Assembly: GCA_963662645.2 (NCBI GenBank)
Contig: OY759762.1
Location: forward strand, 2,170,001 to 2,234,000
Direction of reading: 5' to 3'
Origin: Aldehydirespirator sp963662645
GTDB taxonomy: Bacteria; Actinomycetota; Acidimicrobiia; Acidimicrobiales; Aldehydirespiratoraceae
Length of the DNA: 64,000 nucleotides
The notes beneath the pieces were generated by a model that had not been told where the DNA came from, searched no databases, and saw nothing but the letters and a program-made list of their open reading frames with translations. This document shows positions 50,396-58,652 of this stretch, in pieces. The translations under genes were made by a program, and so were the position numbers. Positions within the stretch are counted from its first letter, which is position 1, and every line of letters starts with the position of its first letter.

Positions 50396-50527
50396 CGCCC
50401 GCCAATAGGTGGGGGCCGAATACGTCGCAATGGTGTCATTCCCGCTCTTGTTCGCTGCGCTCACGGGCCGCTCAGGCCGCGGCCTCGCCCGTATGGGCCG
50501 GACGGCCCGCCTATTCGCTCGGCCTCT
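50396..50527. repeat. Dispersed repeat, copy B (with 45367-45500)
   Basis: Lies in the ~230-bp gap between the Rieske gene and the thiolase gene; its last bases overlap the thiolase stop. Core and end match copy A (see 45367). Contains small palindromes such as GGGCCGGACGGCCC. Confidence 0.8.
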
Positions 50528-52016
50528 ACGCGAGGTTCAGGTCGGAGCCCTCTACGCCGCATGGGGCACCGATCACGTCGGTGCGGACGGCTTCGGCAGC
50601 GGTGGCCGGATCGTTGCGGGCGGCGACGGTCCGGCCCGCAGTGTCGTCGAGATCCACGATTGCGAACACTGTGGCGGGGTCGAGGCCGTCGTAGGCCACG
50701 GTGTAGGCGGCTATGCGCCCGCGCCGGGGCTCCGCGGCAGCGTCGTCGGCGAGGGGTGCCGCCTCGGTGGCTGCGGCCGCGGCCTCGGCCAGGTCCGCGA
50801 TCAGCGGCGGCTCCTCGGGCGGAGACGGCTGGTACACGGTGAGCCCGGGCTTGGTGAGCAGTCCGCTCACCGCGGTCACCAGCCCGGCGCAGCCCTGGGC
50901 CCGCACCCGGCGCGCCATCGCGGCGGTGGACTGGAACACGAAGTTGTTGTACGGCCCGCCGGCGAACGACATGCCTCCTGTGACGGTGGGCGTCCCCGCG
51001 GCCGGAAAGCCCAGCTCGGCCTGCTGCACCCGCACGGCGGCGGGGAAGCAACTGTAGAACTCGGCCAGCGGGATCTCCGCCAGCGCCTGCCCCAGATGGC
51101 CGCGGGCCGCATCGCCGATCACCCCCATGGCCGGCCAGCGGTGTAGGTGGCGGCGGCGCGACAGCGACAGGGCGTTGGTCGATTCCAGTGCCACGGCCGG
51201 GAACACCTGCCGGTCGCGGGGCACTCCGCAGTCCTCGGCGATGCCCGCGGACGTGAACAGCAGCGCCGCGGCCTGGTCCACCGACCACTGGGTGCTGTGC
51301 CACTTGTTGTAGGGGAAGGCCAGGGGACGGTTGTCGGTGCCGGGCTCGCGCAGCCACGAGGCGGTCCGCGGCTGGCCGAACGCCGCGTCCGGGTTGGTGG
51401 CCGCCACCTCGCTGAAGCGCGCCCAGAGCCCGGCGATGTCGTCACGGTGCTGATCCAGCGCCCAGCCGTTTGCCGCTCGGCGAGCGCCATCGATCATGGC
51501 GTATTGCAGAACCGCCGACACCATCCGTACCCGCGTCTCCGGTGGTGCCAGCGTCTCGCCGGAATGCCGCCAAGTCTCATCGGGCTCCGGAACGTCGGGC
51601 GGCTCCTCCGGCGGATCGAGCTCGATGCCGGCCCTGCGGGCCGCGTCGTCGCGAGCCCGGGTCTCGCCGCCGCACAGCAGCGCCGCCTCGCACCGGCCGG
51701 AGCGGACGGCGTCCATCGCCGCGTTGAGCAGTGACTGCTGTGACACGAACGGCAGTGCCAGCACGGTCGCGGCGTCGGGTGCGCCGACGGCTGCGGCCAT
51801 CGCCCGGGCCGGGTTGCGCAGCCGCGTGAGCCCGCCGGTCGCGTACACGCAGCCGACCCGGCGGCCGAGACCCGACCCGCCGGCGTCGGCCACGGCCTTT
51901 CGGGCCGCATCAGCCATCAGCTCCAGGGTGTCGAGCCCGCCGCCGGGCTCGGAGGCCCGCTGGTTGAGCGCCGCCGCCCCCACCAGGACCGGCAGCCGCC
52001 GATCGATCATGCCCAT
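50526..52016 (-). CDS. Thiolase-superfamily acetyl-CoA acetyltransferase-like protein lacking the nucleophilic Cys
   Basis: 496-residue thiolase-fold protein (subfamily with a C-terminal extension). MGMIDRRLPVLVGAAALNQRASE starts the fold. At the acylation site the sequence is LPFVSQQSLLNAAMDAVRSG, lacking the usual Cys; GGMSFAGGPYNNFVFQSTAAM is the C-terminal half with Asn in place of catalytic His/Cys elements. The acid C-terminal tail (residues ~400-496) includes an OB-like region ending GVEGSDLNLA. The enzyme probably binds acyl-CoA without classical Claisen chemistry or needs another partner. Coupled by a 2-nt gap with the antiporter upstream. Confidence 0.82.
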   Translation of the reverse strand: MGMIDRRLPVLVGAAALNQRASEPGGGLDTLELMADAARKAVADAGGSGLGRRVGCVYATGGLTRLRNPARAMAAAVGAPDAATVLALPFVSQQSLLNAAMDAVRSGRCEAALLCGGETRARDDAARRAGIELDPPEEPPDVPEPDETWRHSGETLAPPETRVRMVSAVLQYAMIDGARRAANGWALDQHRDDIAGLWARFSEVAATNPDAAFGQPRTASWLREPGTDNRPLAFPYNKWHSTQWSVDQAAALLFTSAGIAEDCGVPRDRQVFPAVALESTNALSLSRRRHLHRWPAMGVIGDAARGHLGQALAEIPLAEFYSCFPAAVRVQQAELGFPAAGTPTVTGGMSFAGGPYNNFVFQSTAAMARRVRAQGCAGLVTAVSGLLTKPGLTVYQPSPPEEPPLIADLAEAAAAATEAAPLADDAAAEPRRGRIAAYTVAYDGLDPATVFAIVDLDDTAGRTVAARNDPATAAEAVRTDVIGAPCGVEGSDLNLA

Positions 52017-52018
52017 CG

Positions 52019-53674
52019 TCAGGGCTCGGCTTCGCCTCGCTCGGCCAACTCGTCCGCGATGTCGTCCAGCAACAGCAGCAGATCCAAGATCTCCTGATGG
52101 GTGACGGTACCGAGGAACTCGCCCGAATCGCGGGCCACCACCGGGATGACGGTCAGGGAATGTTCGACCATCCGCTCCAGCACTTCGTCGAGCGGCTCAT
52201 CGTCCCAAGCCTGTGGGACGTCGCGGTGGAGCACCTCGCTCAGCGGAGTGGACGACCACAGGCTTCGAGGGAGGGCGTGAAGCTTCAGGATTGACGCCAC
52301 GCCTGCGACTTTCCCCTCTTCAACCACCAGGTAGTCGGCTTGACCCGGCACCGTCCAGGTGTCCGCGAAGTGCTTGACGGTGGTGTCGGGATGGGCGTAT
52401 GAGGACTCAATGTCCACCACGGCGCTGGTCCGTATTCCCTCCAGAACGAAGCGGGCGTACAGAGGCGGCACCGCCGGAGACGGGGCGTCGCGGTCCGGCG
52501 CCTTGGCTCGATTCACCGCGAACTCGATCAGCATCGGCATGAACAGGATGTAGCCGAACATGGTGAGCACCAGCAGCGAGAACACGTCGCGCTCGATGAC
52601 CCCGTCCTCGAACAGCACCAGCAGGAAGGCGATCTCGGCCACGCCCTTGGCCATGAGCCCCATGCCGATGGCCAGCGGCGAATCCACCCGGGCGACGATC
52701 GTGCCGATGAACGCGCCGGCGAGCTTGCCCGCCAGCGGGATCAGCATCACCGCGGCGATGGTCGCGGGCGGCAGCCCCGTGAAAGACAGATCGAAGTTCA
52801 GCCCGGCCGCGGCAAAGAAGAGCGGCAAGAACAGGCCCTCGGCGGCGCTGCGCATCCCCGGCATCACTTCCCTGCGCACCCTCTGAGGAAGCCCCGACAG
52901 CGCGGTCCCGAACAGGAGCGCGCCGATGGAGCCGTGCAACTCCATCTCCTCGGCCGCCGCGACCATCAAGAACAGGCCCCCGAACAGCAGCCCGAACGAC
53001 AGTTCAGGAACCTTGAGGAAGCGTTCGAGCAGGTTGATCACCGGCGGCAAGACCCGCTTGGAGAGCAGCCACGAGGCCACCACGAAGGCCACCATCTTGC
53101 CGGCCAGGACGGCCAGGCTGACGAAGGTCAACTCGCGGTGGTGCTCGCCCACGTTGAAGCCCACCATCAGCAGCACGACCACCTCCGCGATTATCACGAC
53201 GGTGAAGATCTTCAACCCGATCGGCTCCTTGAGGTGCCCTCCGTCGTGGAGCACTTTGGCCACAATCCCCAGGCTCGACATCGACAGGACGCCCGCGAGC
53301 GCCAGCGCGTTCTTGAATTCGAGGCCCAACGTGAAGCTCAACCCGAACAGGTCCGACGTGACCATCAGAGCGGCCACCGTGGAGATCATGACCGACACGA
53401 TCGCGGCTACGAAGAACCGGCCGCGGATCGTGGCGATGAAGCCAGGCACGTCGATCTCGTCGAGCCCGACCACGAAGAACAGCACGAAGATGCCAACGCT
53501 CAAGACGATCTCGGGCTCGTCGCTCGGCTCGACCACGCCCAACACCGGTCCCAGGAGCACGCCACTGGTCACGTAGGCGAAGATCGAACTCAAGCCGACT
53601 CGGCTGAAGACGGCTTCGAGCAGCTTGCTCGTCACCAAGAGCAGCCCGATATGGACCAATACTTCGACCAGCAT
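52019..53674 (-). CDS. CPA2-family cation/proton antiporter with C-terminal CBS domain
   Basis: 551-residue Kef/NapA-type antiporter of the CPA2 family, exchanging Na+ or K+ for protons. Residues ~1-385 hold about 12 helices (VLVHIGLLLVTSKLLEAVFS, LFFVVGLDEIDVPGFIATI, GKLAGAFIGTIVARVDSPLAIGMGLMAKG). Residues ~390-545 form a cytoplasmic regulatory part that ends in a CBS motif (RMVEHSLTVIPVVARDSGEFLGTVTHQEIL), suggesting nucleotide control. Start is ATG 53674. It sits 2 nt from the thiolase gene on the same strand, although function is unrelated. Confidence 0.88.
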   Translation of the reverse strand: MLVEVLVHIGLLLVTSKLLEAVFSRVGLSSIFAYVTSGVLLGPVLGVVEPSDEPEIVLSVGIFVLFFVVGLDEIDVPGFIATIRGRFFVAAIVSVMISTVAALMVTSDLFGLSFTLGLEFKNALALAGVLSMSSLGIVAKVLHDGGHLKEPIGLKIFTVVIIAEVVVLLMVGFNVGEHHRELTFVSLAVLAGKMVAFVVASWLLSKRVLPPVINLLERFLKVPELSFGLLFGGLFLMVAAAEEMELHGSIGALLFGTALSGLPQRVRREVMPGMRSAAEGLFLPLFFAAAGLNFDLSFTGLPPATIAAVMLIPLAGKLAGAFIGTIVARVDSPLAIGMGLMAKGVAEIAFLLVLFEDGVIERDVFSLLVLTMFGYILFMPMLIEFAVNRAKAPDRDAPSPAVPPLYARFVLEGIRTSAVVDIESSYAHPDTTVKHFADTWTVPGQADYLVVEEGKVAGVASILKLHALPRSLWSSTPLSEVLHRDVPQAWDDEPLDEVLERMVEHSLTVIPVVARDSGEFLGTVTHQEILDLLLLLDDIADELAERGEAEP

Positions 53675-53974
53675 CGCCGCCGAAAGCTACGCCACGCTCA
53701 GAGGCTGAGCAAAGGCAAGCCCCGAATCGGCTCGGTGTCGTACGGGTTGGGCCCGCTGCGCCAGTACTGCAGGCCGACATCGACACACCGGGCGATGACT
53801 ACAAGGGTTGGCGCGGGTTCTTGCGGTCGGTGAGGCTGCCGTCGGCTTCGCAGGGTCATGAATTGGCCGTATGAGTAACGGCCTCACCGGGGAGCGGTGC
53901 CGACCCCTGTCGCGAGTCGGGATCAGGACGGTGCGGGCAGCACCGCGGCGGCGGTGGGAGGATGGAGCACCACT
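53675..53974. other. Intergenic region, no gene recognised
   Basis: 300 bp between the antiporter start (minus) and a small membrane protein (plus). It should hold both promoters. No open frame with recognisable protein was found; the long plus frame 53897-53974 is the unsupported 5' extension of the next gene. Confidence 0.4.
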
Positions 53975-54409
53975 ATGCGTGTAGTCATCGGCTGGGTCAT
54001 CGCGGGAACGCTGCTCGCCATTGCCGTGCTGGGTGCTGTATCGGCTCAAGCCACCCGCGGGCCCGCGATCTGGGTGGTGGCCGGCGTTGCCGTGGCGGCC
54101 GGTTTGGGCGCGCTGACCGTGTCGGTCGAGTCGGTGCCGACGCGTGGCGGAAAGACGTTGCTGCTTTCGGTCTTGAGATCCATGTTGTCGGTCGCAGCAG
54201 GCGTCGTCACCCTCCTGAGCACGGTAGTGGCCGGCTGCGATGATCCGGGCGGCGCTCCGAGCTGGGAGCGCTGCGACACGTGGTTGGGCAACCCGACCGT
54301 CGACTGGCCGGGAACACCCTTGTTGGCGCTTGCGCTCAGTCTGGGCGTCGGCTACCTCGTCTGGCGGCTCTTCGGGTGGGTGTTCCCCAACCGTGTGAAT
54401 AGGTCATAG
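53975..54409 (+). CDS. Predicted membrane protein, function unknown
   Basis: 144-residue membrane protein: four likely helices (RVVIGWVIAGTLLAIAVLGA, AIWVVAGVAVAAGLGALTV, LLSVLRSMLSVAAGVVTLLS and LLALALSLGVGYLVWRLF) with a soluble insert containing two Cys (CDDPGGAPSWERCDTWLG) that may form a disulfide outside the membrane. ATG 53975 starts at the first helix and is chosen; the frame is open upstream to 53897. A GGGAGG sits ~14 nt before the ATG, a little far. No family recognised. Confidence 0.6.
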   Translation: MRVVIGWVIAGTLLAIAVLGAVSAQATRGPAIWVVAGVAVAAGLGALTVSVESVPTRGGKTLLLSVLRSMLSVAAGVVTLLSTVVAGCDDPGGAPSWERCDTWLGNPTVDWPGTPLLALALSLGVGYLVWRLFGWVFPNRVNRS

Positions 54410-54530
54410 GGCAGATCGACCTGCTGTTCGGCGGCTGCGGCGGGGTGGTGAGCGCGGGCCGGTCAGGCCAGCAACTCGTCCTCGAAGGGGAACTCTCCCA
54501 CCAGTTCGCAGCCGAGGGCCGGCGCGCCCC

Positions 54531-55217
54531 TCAGTAGGGCAGGCCGACCGCCTGGGTCAGGAACTCCATGTAGGGCGAGGCCGTGCGGCAGGCGTCGGCG
54601 AAGAAGTCGATGAACCCCGGCTCGGTGACCTCCTCCTCGTCTAGGACGCAGGTGGCCACGTGGTCTTTGCGCTTGAGGTCCTCGATGCGCGGGTGCTCGG
54701 GATCGAATCCCTTGGGCGGGCGCATCAGCGAGTCCCCCTCCAAGTCGAACTCCTCGACGAACCCGGGATCGGTGACCGCCGCCTCCCAGCCGGCCTGATC
54801 GGCGACGATGCGCTCGCGGATGCGCCCCAGCGCGGCTGTGTCGGGCCGCCACAGACCGACCCCTGCGAAGACCTCGCCAGGGGCCAGGTGCAGGTAGAAG
54901 CCCGGCGCGTGGACCGACTTGCCGGCCTCGTGGCGGAACTGGACCGCGGCCTGGGTCTTGTAGGGCGTCTTGTCCTTGGAGAAGCGCACGTCCCGGTAGA
55001 TCCGGAACATGGATCCGCCGTTGGCCCGGGCATCGGCCACGAAGTGCTCGCTGATCGAGTGCAGGTAGGGCTCGAAGTCCTCGATGAACGCCAGCAGCGG
55101 CTCCTTGAGGTGACGCTCGTAGCGGCCCTTGTTCGCAGCGAACCACTCGCGATTGTTGTTGGCCCGCAACTCGAGCAGGAACTCGAACAACTCCTGGGTG
55201 AAATGGGATTGCACCAC
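54531..55217 (-). CDS. DUF2461 (TIGR02453) protein
   Basis: 228-residue protein matching the DUF2461 family: FTQELFEFLLELRANNNREWFAANKGRYE at the N-terminus, then RIYRDVRFSKDKTPYKT, AAVQFRH, GFYLHLAPGEVFAGVGLWRP and KGFDPEHPRIEDLKRKDHVA. The family is widespread, of unknown biochemical role. GTG start. Convergent with the small membrane protein at 54409 and divergent from the MazF pair at 55310. Confidence 0.88.
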   Translation of the reverse strand: MVQSHFTQELFEFLLELRANNNREWFAANKGRYERHLKEPLLAFIEDFEPYLHSISEHFVADARANGGSMFRIYRDVRFSKDKTPYKTQAAVQFRHEAGKSVHAPGFYLHLAPGEVFAGVGLWRPDTAALGRIRERIVADQAGWEAAVTDPGFVEEFDLEGDSLMRPPKGFDPEHPRIEDLKRKDHVATCVLDEEEVTEPGFIDFFADACRTASPYMEFLTQAVGLPY

Positions 55218-55294
55218 GGTGTTCTATCGCCTATCCCAAGAAACGCCCGCAGAGCTGGCAGGACCCGCTCGGGCGCCTCCTCGGCGACGCAGAT

Positions 55295-55313
55295 GGTATA
55301 CTCCATGGTATGC
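55295..55313 (+). promoter_or_regulatory. -10 box and probable antitoxin operator overlapping the start codon
   Basis: TATACT at 55297-55302 is a perfect-looking -10 and ends 7 nt before the ATG at 55310, so the toxin-antitoxin message is probably leaderless. Two half-sites GGTATAC and GGTATGC (12 nt apart) and an ATAC/GTAT inverted pair overlap the box and start, as expected for an antitoxin autoregulatory operator. Confidence 0.6.
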
Positions 55314-55531
55314 CTGATTCGACTACCATCAAGGTGTCTGTTCGGACTCGGGATGCTCTGCGCGAGCTCGCCGATCGTGAGGGGCTCACCTTCGACGCGC
55401 AGATCGAGAAGCTCGTGCGACGGGAGCGTCGTCGCATCATCGGGGCCCAGATCGCAAGCGCCCCGCTCGATGCTGGCGACGAGGCGGTGCTCGACGCGTC
55501 CGCGGGCGATGTTGTCGATGCGAGCGGGTGA
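55310..55531 (+). CDS. MazE-like/ribbon-helix-helix antitoxin
   Basis: 73-residue antitoxin-type protein. The N-terminus TTIKVSVRTRDALRELADREGLTFDAQIEKLVRR has the beta-strand plus two-helix pattern of a ribbon-helix-helix DNA-binding domain; the C-terminal ~25 residues are acidic and Ala-rich (LDAGDEAVLDASAGDVVDASG), as expected for a toxin-wrapping tail. Overlaps the MazF gene by 14 nt. Should bind the operator at 55295-55313 and neutralise the downstream ribonuclease. A GGAG-type site is absent, in line with leaderless initiation. Confidence 0.85.
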   Translation: MPDSTTIKVSVRTRDALRELADREGLTFDAQIEKLVRRERRRIIGAQIASAPLDAGDEAVLDASAGDVVDASG

Positions 55532-55832
55532 CGTCGTCCGCTGCGATTTCGGGACGCCGGCGCGGGGCGAGCCGCGGTTCGTCAGACCGGCCATCGTCGT
55601 CACCTCCGATGATGTGCTCGAGTTCCGGCAACACGCCATCGTGGTCGTGCCCTGCACGACCACGAGACGAGGATGGCTGAGCGAGGTCGAGGTCGCCGGA
55701 TTCGGTGTCGCCCAGGCGCACCTGCCGACGACCATCAGCGTCGACCGCGTCGTTGAGACGACGGGCACCAACGTCGGGCCCGTCGGGTTGCGACAGATTA
55801 GAGAATTGATCGCCGACCTGATCGGACTCTGA
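55518..55832 (+). CDS. MazF/PemK-type mRNA interferase toxin
   Basis: 104-residue toxin of the MazF/PemK/CcdB fold, a sequence-specific endoribonuclease in characterised relatives. RAGDVVRCDFGTPARGEPRFVRPAIVVTS is the signature N-terminus (including the RPAIVV strand), followed by VVVPCTTTRRG and SVDRVVETTGTN. ATG 55518 is chosen; an in-frame ATG at 55509 adds MLS. Overlaps the antitoxin by 14 nt, giving coupled synthesis. Functional toxin likely, untested. Confidence 0.9.
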   Translation: MRAGDVVRCDFGTPARGEPRFVRPAIVVTSDDVLEFRQHAIVVVPCTTTRRGWLSEVEVAGFGVAQAHLPTTISVDRVVETTGTNVGPVGLRQIRELIADLIGL

Positions 55833-56167
55833 ACCTGGGCCGCAGTATCCGGTCAGAGATCTCTTCGGCGACCTCGGCAGCGGGCCGGGCAACCGCACGC
55901 CCAACCTACGCGCCGGACTGGACGGGAGTGGCGGCTCTCAGCGGGCGACCCGCCCGTCGAGCAGGTCGAGCAGCTTGGTCGTGGTGTTCCAGTTGCGGAT
56001 GGTCATGTGCTGGTACTGCCGGGTGCTGGCGATCCGGCTCATCCGGCTCTGCGACAATCGCTCACTGAGACGCGAGAAGTTGGCATGGACTTCGCAGTGA
56101 TCTTGGCACGTTCTTGTGCTGGGCAACGCGAAAGCGCCGTTCAATCCGTTTCCAGTCGGTGAAACCC
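55833..56167. other. Intergenic region between two toxin-antitoxin units
   Basis: 335 bp with no recognised gene. A minus-strand frame (55938-56144) could encode 68 residues ending in a segment TIRNWNTTTKLLDLLDGRVAR but shows no family pattern. It may be a remnant; the region separates the MazF pair from the VapB45-like unit. Confidence 0.35.
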
Positions 56168-56173
56168 TATAGT
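56168..56173 (+). promoter_or_regulatory. -10 box of a probable leaderless promoter
   Basis: TATAGT 6 nt before GTG 56180, matching the leaderless style of the MazF unit. Confidence 0.5.
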
Positions 56174-56179
56174 GCGGGC

Positions 56180-56872
56180 GTGAACGGAGCGCAGGTTTCG
56201 ATACTTCATCGGCCGGTCTATGGCCTGTCCGACGCGGCCGCGCTGTTGGGGCTGAGTTGGAGCCGTACCCGTGCCTGGCTCGATGGCTATCAGCGCAAGG
56301 GTGTTCGCTATCCGCCTGTGGTTCGCCCCAGTTCGACCGGAGACAACGTGGTCAGCTGGGGGGAGTTCGTCGAGCTCGGCTACTTAAGGGAGTATCGGCG
56401 CAAGGGAGTGCCGCTGCAGCGTTTGCGCCCAGTGATCGAGGCTCTCCGGGAGGAGTTCCAGACGCCCTATCCGCTAGCCACCGCCAAGCCGTTCGTCGGG
56501 GGCAAGGAGCTCGTGATGAAGCTGCAGGAGGACAGCGGCATCCCCCAGCAGATCGCGATCGTGGTGCGCAGCGGCCAGACCGTGATGCTCGCCAGGGAGG
56601 CAGAGCGATTCTTCAAGAAGGTCGCATTCGACCCGCCTGAGGACGGCGATGTGTGCCGCCTGCATCCGGCAGGCCGCACCACGCCTGTTGTCATCGATCC
56701 CCTGGTTCGCTTCGGTCGGCCCACCGTGGAGGGTGTCGCGGTTGAGCGGCTCTGGGAGCTTCACGACGCTAGCGAGTCCGTCGAAGAGATCTCGACGACC
56801 TACGAGATCAAGCGCCACCTAGTCGACGCCGCAATCGCGTACTACGAGCAACAGCGCACGCTCGCGGCCTAA
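56180..56872 (+). CDS. VapB45-like antitoxin (helix-turn-helix plus DUF433)
   Basis: 230-residue protein combining an N-terminal MerR-like helix-turn-helix (VYGLSDAAALLGLSWSRTRAWLDGY) and a C-terminal DUF433 domain (VVIDPLVRFGRPTVEGVAVERLWELH and EEISTTYEIKRHLVDAAIAYY). Size and order match the large antitoxin VapB45 of Mycobacterium tuberculosis (Rv2018, about 240 residues). The GTG 56180 has TATAGT at 6 nt; an earlier ATG at 56114 would add 22 residues with no box. The PIN-like toxin gene follows after 25 nt. Confidence 0.82.
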   Translation: MNGAQVSILHRPVYGLSDAAALLGLSWSRTRAWLDGYQRKGVRYPPVVRPSSTGDNVVSWGEFVELGYLREYRRKGVPLQRLRPVIEALREEFQTPYPLATAKPFVGGKELVMKLQEDSGIPQQIAIVVRSGQTVMLAREAERFFKKVAFDPPEDGDVCRLHPAGRTTPVVIDPLVRFGRPTVEGVAVERLWELHDASESVEEISTTYEIKRHLVDAAIAYYEQQRTLAA

Positions 56873-56897
56873 GCTGTCCAACCGCAGCGTCGTCTCG

Positions 56898-57299
56898 GTG
56901 AGCGTCCGCTTCTTCGCCGACGAAACTGACATAGGACTGGCACGCGCGCTCGACCGCCTCTACGGAGGTGTCGTGCATCCCGGGCACCCGGGTCTCCCTG
57001 AAGTGCCGCGGGGCGCCAACGACGACCAGTGGCTTGAAGTAGTAGGAGGGCTCGGCCTCGTCGTCGTGTCGCGTGACGGCAGGATCCGATACCGACCAGT
57101 CGAGAAGAGCCTGTGGGTTAGCTACCGGATACGAGGTTTCGTGCTAACGGGCAAGGGCAGCCAGTCAACCAACGGCAGCCTCGCGGTCCTGGGCAAACAC
57201 TGGAACAGAATCTCGGAGCTTGTCGACGATAACGTGCCAGGCCCGTGGATGTATTCGGTAACCGATCGCGGTCTACGCGAGATAGACCTGCGAGCCTAA
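56898..57299 (+). CDS. VapC45-like toxin (DUF5615/PIN-like nuclease)
   Basis: 133-residue PIN-like protein with acidic residues at the expected places: D8/E9 (FFADETD), D42-D43 (GANDDQWL) and D60 (VVSRDGRIRY), a metal-binding set for an RNase. The next segment RPVEKSLWVSYRIRGFVLTGKG is typical of the family. Size and order match VapC45 (Rv2019). Start is GTG 56898. Toxic RNase activity is predicted, not shown. Forms a bicistronic unit with the antitoxin. Confidence 0.85.
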   Translation: MSVRFFADETDIGLARALDRLYGGVVHPGHPGLPEVPRGANDDQWLEVVGGLGLVVVSRDGRIRYRPVEKSLWVSYRIRGFVLTGKGSQSTNGSLAVLGKHWNRISELVDDNVPGPWMYSVTDRGLREIDLRA

Positions 57300-57558
57300 G
57301 TGCCTCTAGGTTCTCAGCGCCGTGATCGAGAGCACGAGACCTGCCAAGACTCGATCCGTGGATAATTCAGCAACACATATCGCGGCATCCCAGGCCTTGC
57401 GGCGGGTCATGTCCAGAATCATCATGAACCTGCAGAGGCTGATCACCCGAGTGCCGCAGCGGCGTGCTCGTCGGAGACTTCGGGCAGCCCCGGTCAGTCA
57501 CGGCAACTCCAGCCCGGGGCGTGTACAGCCGAGCCTTGAGACCTTTCGAGCGATCTCA
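57300..57558. other. Intergenic region, convergent, no gene recognised
   Basis: 259 bp between convergent VapC45-like and methyltransferase genes. No open frame with recognisable protein and no clear terminator hairpin. Slightly less GC-rich than average. Confidence 0.4.
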
Positions 57559-58652
57559 CTATGCCGCGGCAGCCGCCGGGGGGAGCGCGGCGGCCGAGGG
57601 AACCAGGGCGTGATCGGCAAGCCAGCGGATCAAGGGCACGCAGACGGCGTCGCCGAAGCCGTACAGGGCTTGTGCCTCGCTCACCGGCGAGAAGTCGAAG
57701 TCGTCGGGAGCGCCTTGGAGTCGGGCGTACTCCCGTGGCGTCATCCAACGGACCCGCGCCGCGCCGCGGCCCGCTTCGACGACGGCCTGCCGTGATGAGC
57801 CGCCTCGTGCGGTGCGCAGACATCCGGCAATATCGTCGTTGCGGATCTCCCACACGGCCCGCCCCAAGCGGGTGCGGCGGTAGGCGGTGCGCCATGTGAG
57901 CCGCGGACCGCTGCGGAGCCGGTCCAGCCGTTGTGCCTGCAGCGGCGAGAGCGACTGAACGAAGCGGCCGCGCCGTTCGTCGTCCCACCTCTTCGATGAA
58001 GCCGCTCGACGATGCTGTCGAGGCCGTGGCCTGTTTGGGGTGGTGCTGGCAGGGGGAGCTGTTGCAGGCGCAGGTCGCGGTTGGCCTGCATGAACGCGGC
58101 TATCGGCGCGGGCCGACACGGTTCTGCCGCCCTGTGGCTGTTCGGCGCGACTCGGCCGAGGGTGCCGATCATGAACAGACGGGGCCTGGACTGGGGCGTG
58201 AAGCTGCGTGCGTCCAGGATCAGCAGATCGCAGACGTATCCCAGCGAGTTGAGGTCGCTCACCGCGGCCCGCAAGTCCTCGCCGCGGTGCGACGAGACGA
58301 ACGAGGCGACGTTCTCGACCAGCACCACCGGCGGCATCCACGGCCGCATCTCGCCCAGGACCCTCGTGAACTCATAGAACAGGCCGGACTGCTCGCCGCT
58401 GAGGCCTCGGCGGTTGCCTGCCAGGGACAGGTCCACGCACGGGAAGCTGGCCGCGGCAAGATCGACTGAAGGGATGTCGCCGCCTACGACGTTGCGGACG
58501 TCGTCGAGGCGATAGTGGGAGGCGTCGAAGTTAGCGGCGTAGACGGCGAGCTTCGTTGGCTCGATGTCGTTCGCCCAGACCACCTCGATCCCGGCCTGCT
58601 CGAGACCGCAACGCACCAGCCCCACGCCCGCGAAGAACTCCGCCGCCCGCAA
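57559..58652 (-). pseudogene. C5-cytosine DNA methyltransferase, frameshifted
   Basis: Reads as a complete C5-cytosine methyltransferase split by one frameshift. The 5' frame (58652 to ~58000) has motif I RAAEFFAGVGLVRCGL, the catalytic PC in ASFPCVDLSLAGNRR, ENV (motif VI) and QSRPRLF (motif VIII). The other frame (to 57559) carries the target-recognition and motif IX/X parts: WMTPREYARLQGAPDDF and ALYGFGDAVCVPLIRWL. The break lies at about 57990-58005 (ERLHR joined to KRWDDER), consistent with a 1-nt deletion (a -1 shift). No slippery heptamer is seen. TTG 58652 is the likely start; a stop lies 9 nt upstream. Could be a true pseudogene or a sequence error. Confidence 0.85.

Noticed and set aside
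54463..55146. Alternative minus-strand frame overlapping the DUF2461 gene
   Set aside because: Arg/Gly-rich translation; the DUF2461 frame carries all family motifs.
57990..58005. Programmed -1 frameshift in the C5 methyltransferase
   Set aside because: No slippery heptamer or downstream stimulatory structure is visible at the break; a deletion or read error is simpler.
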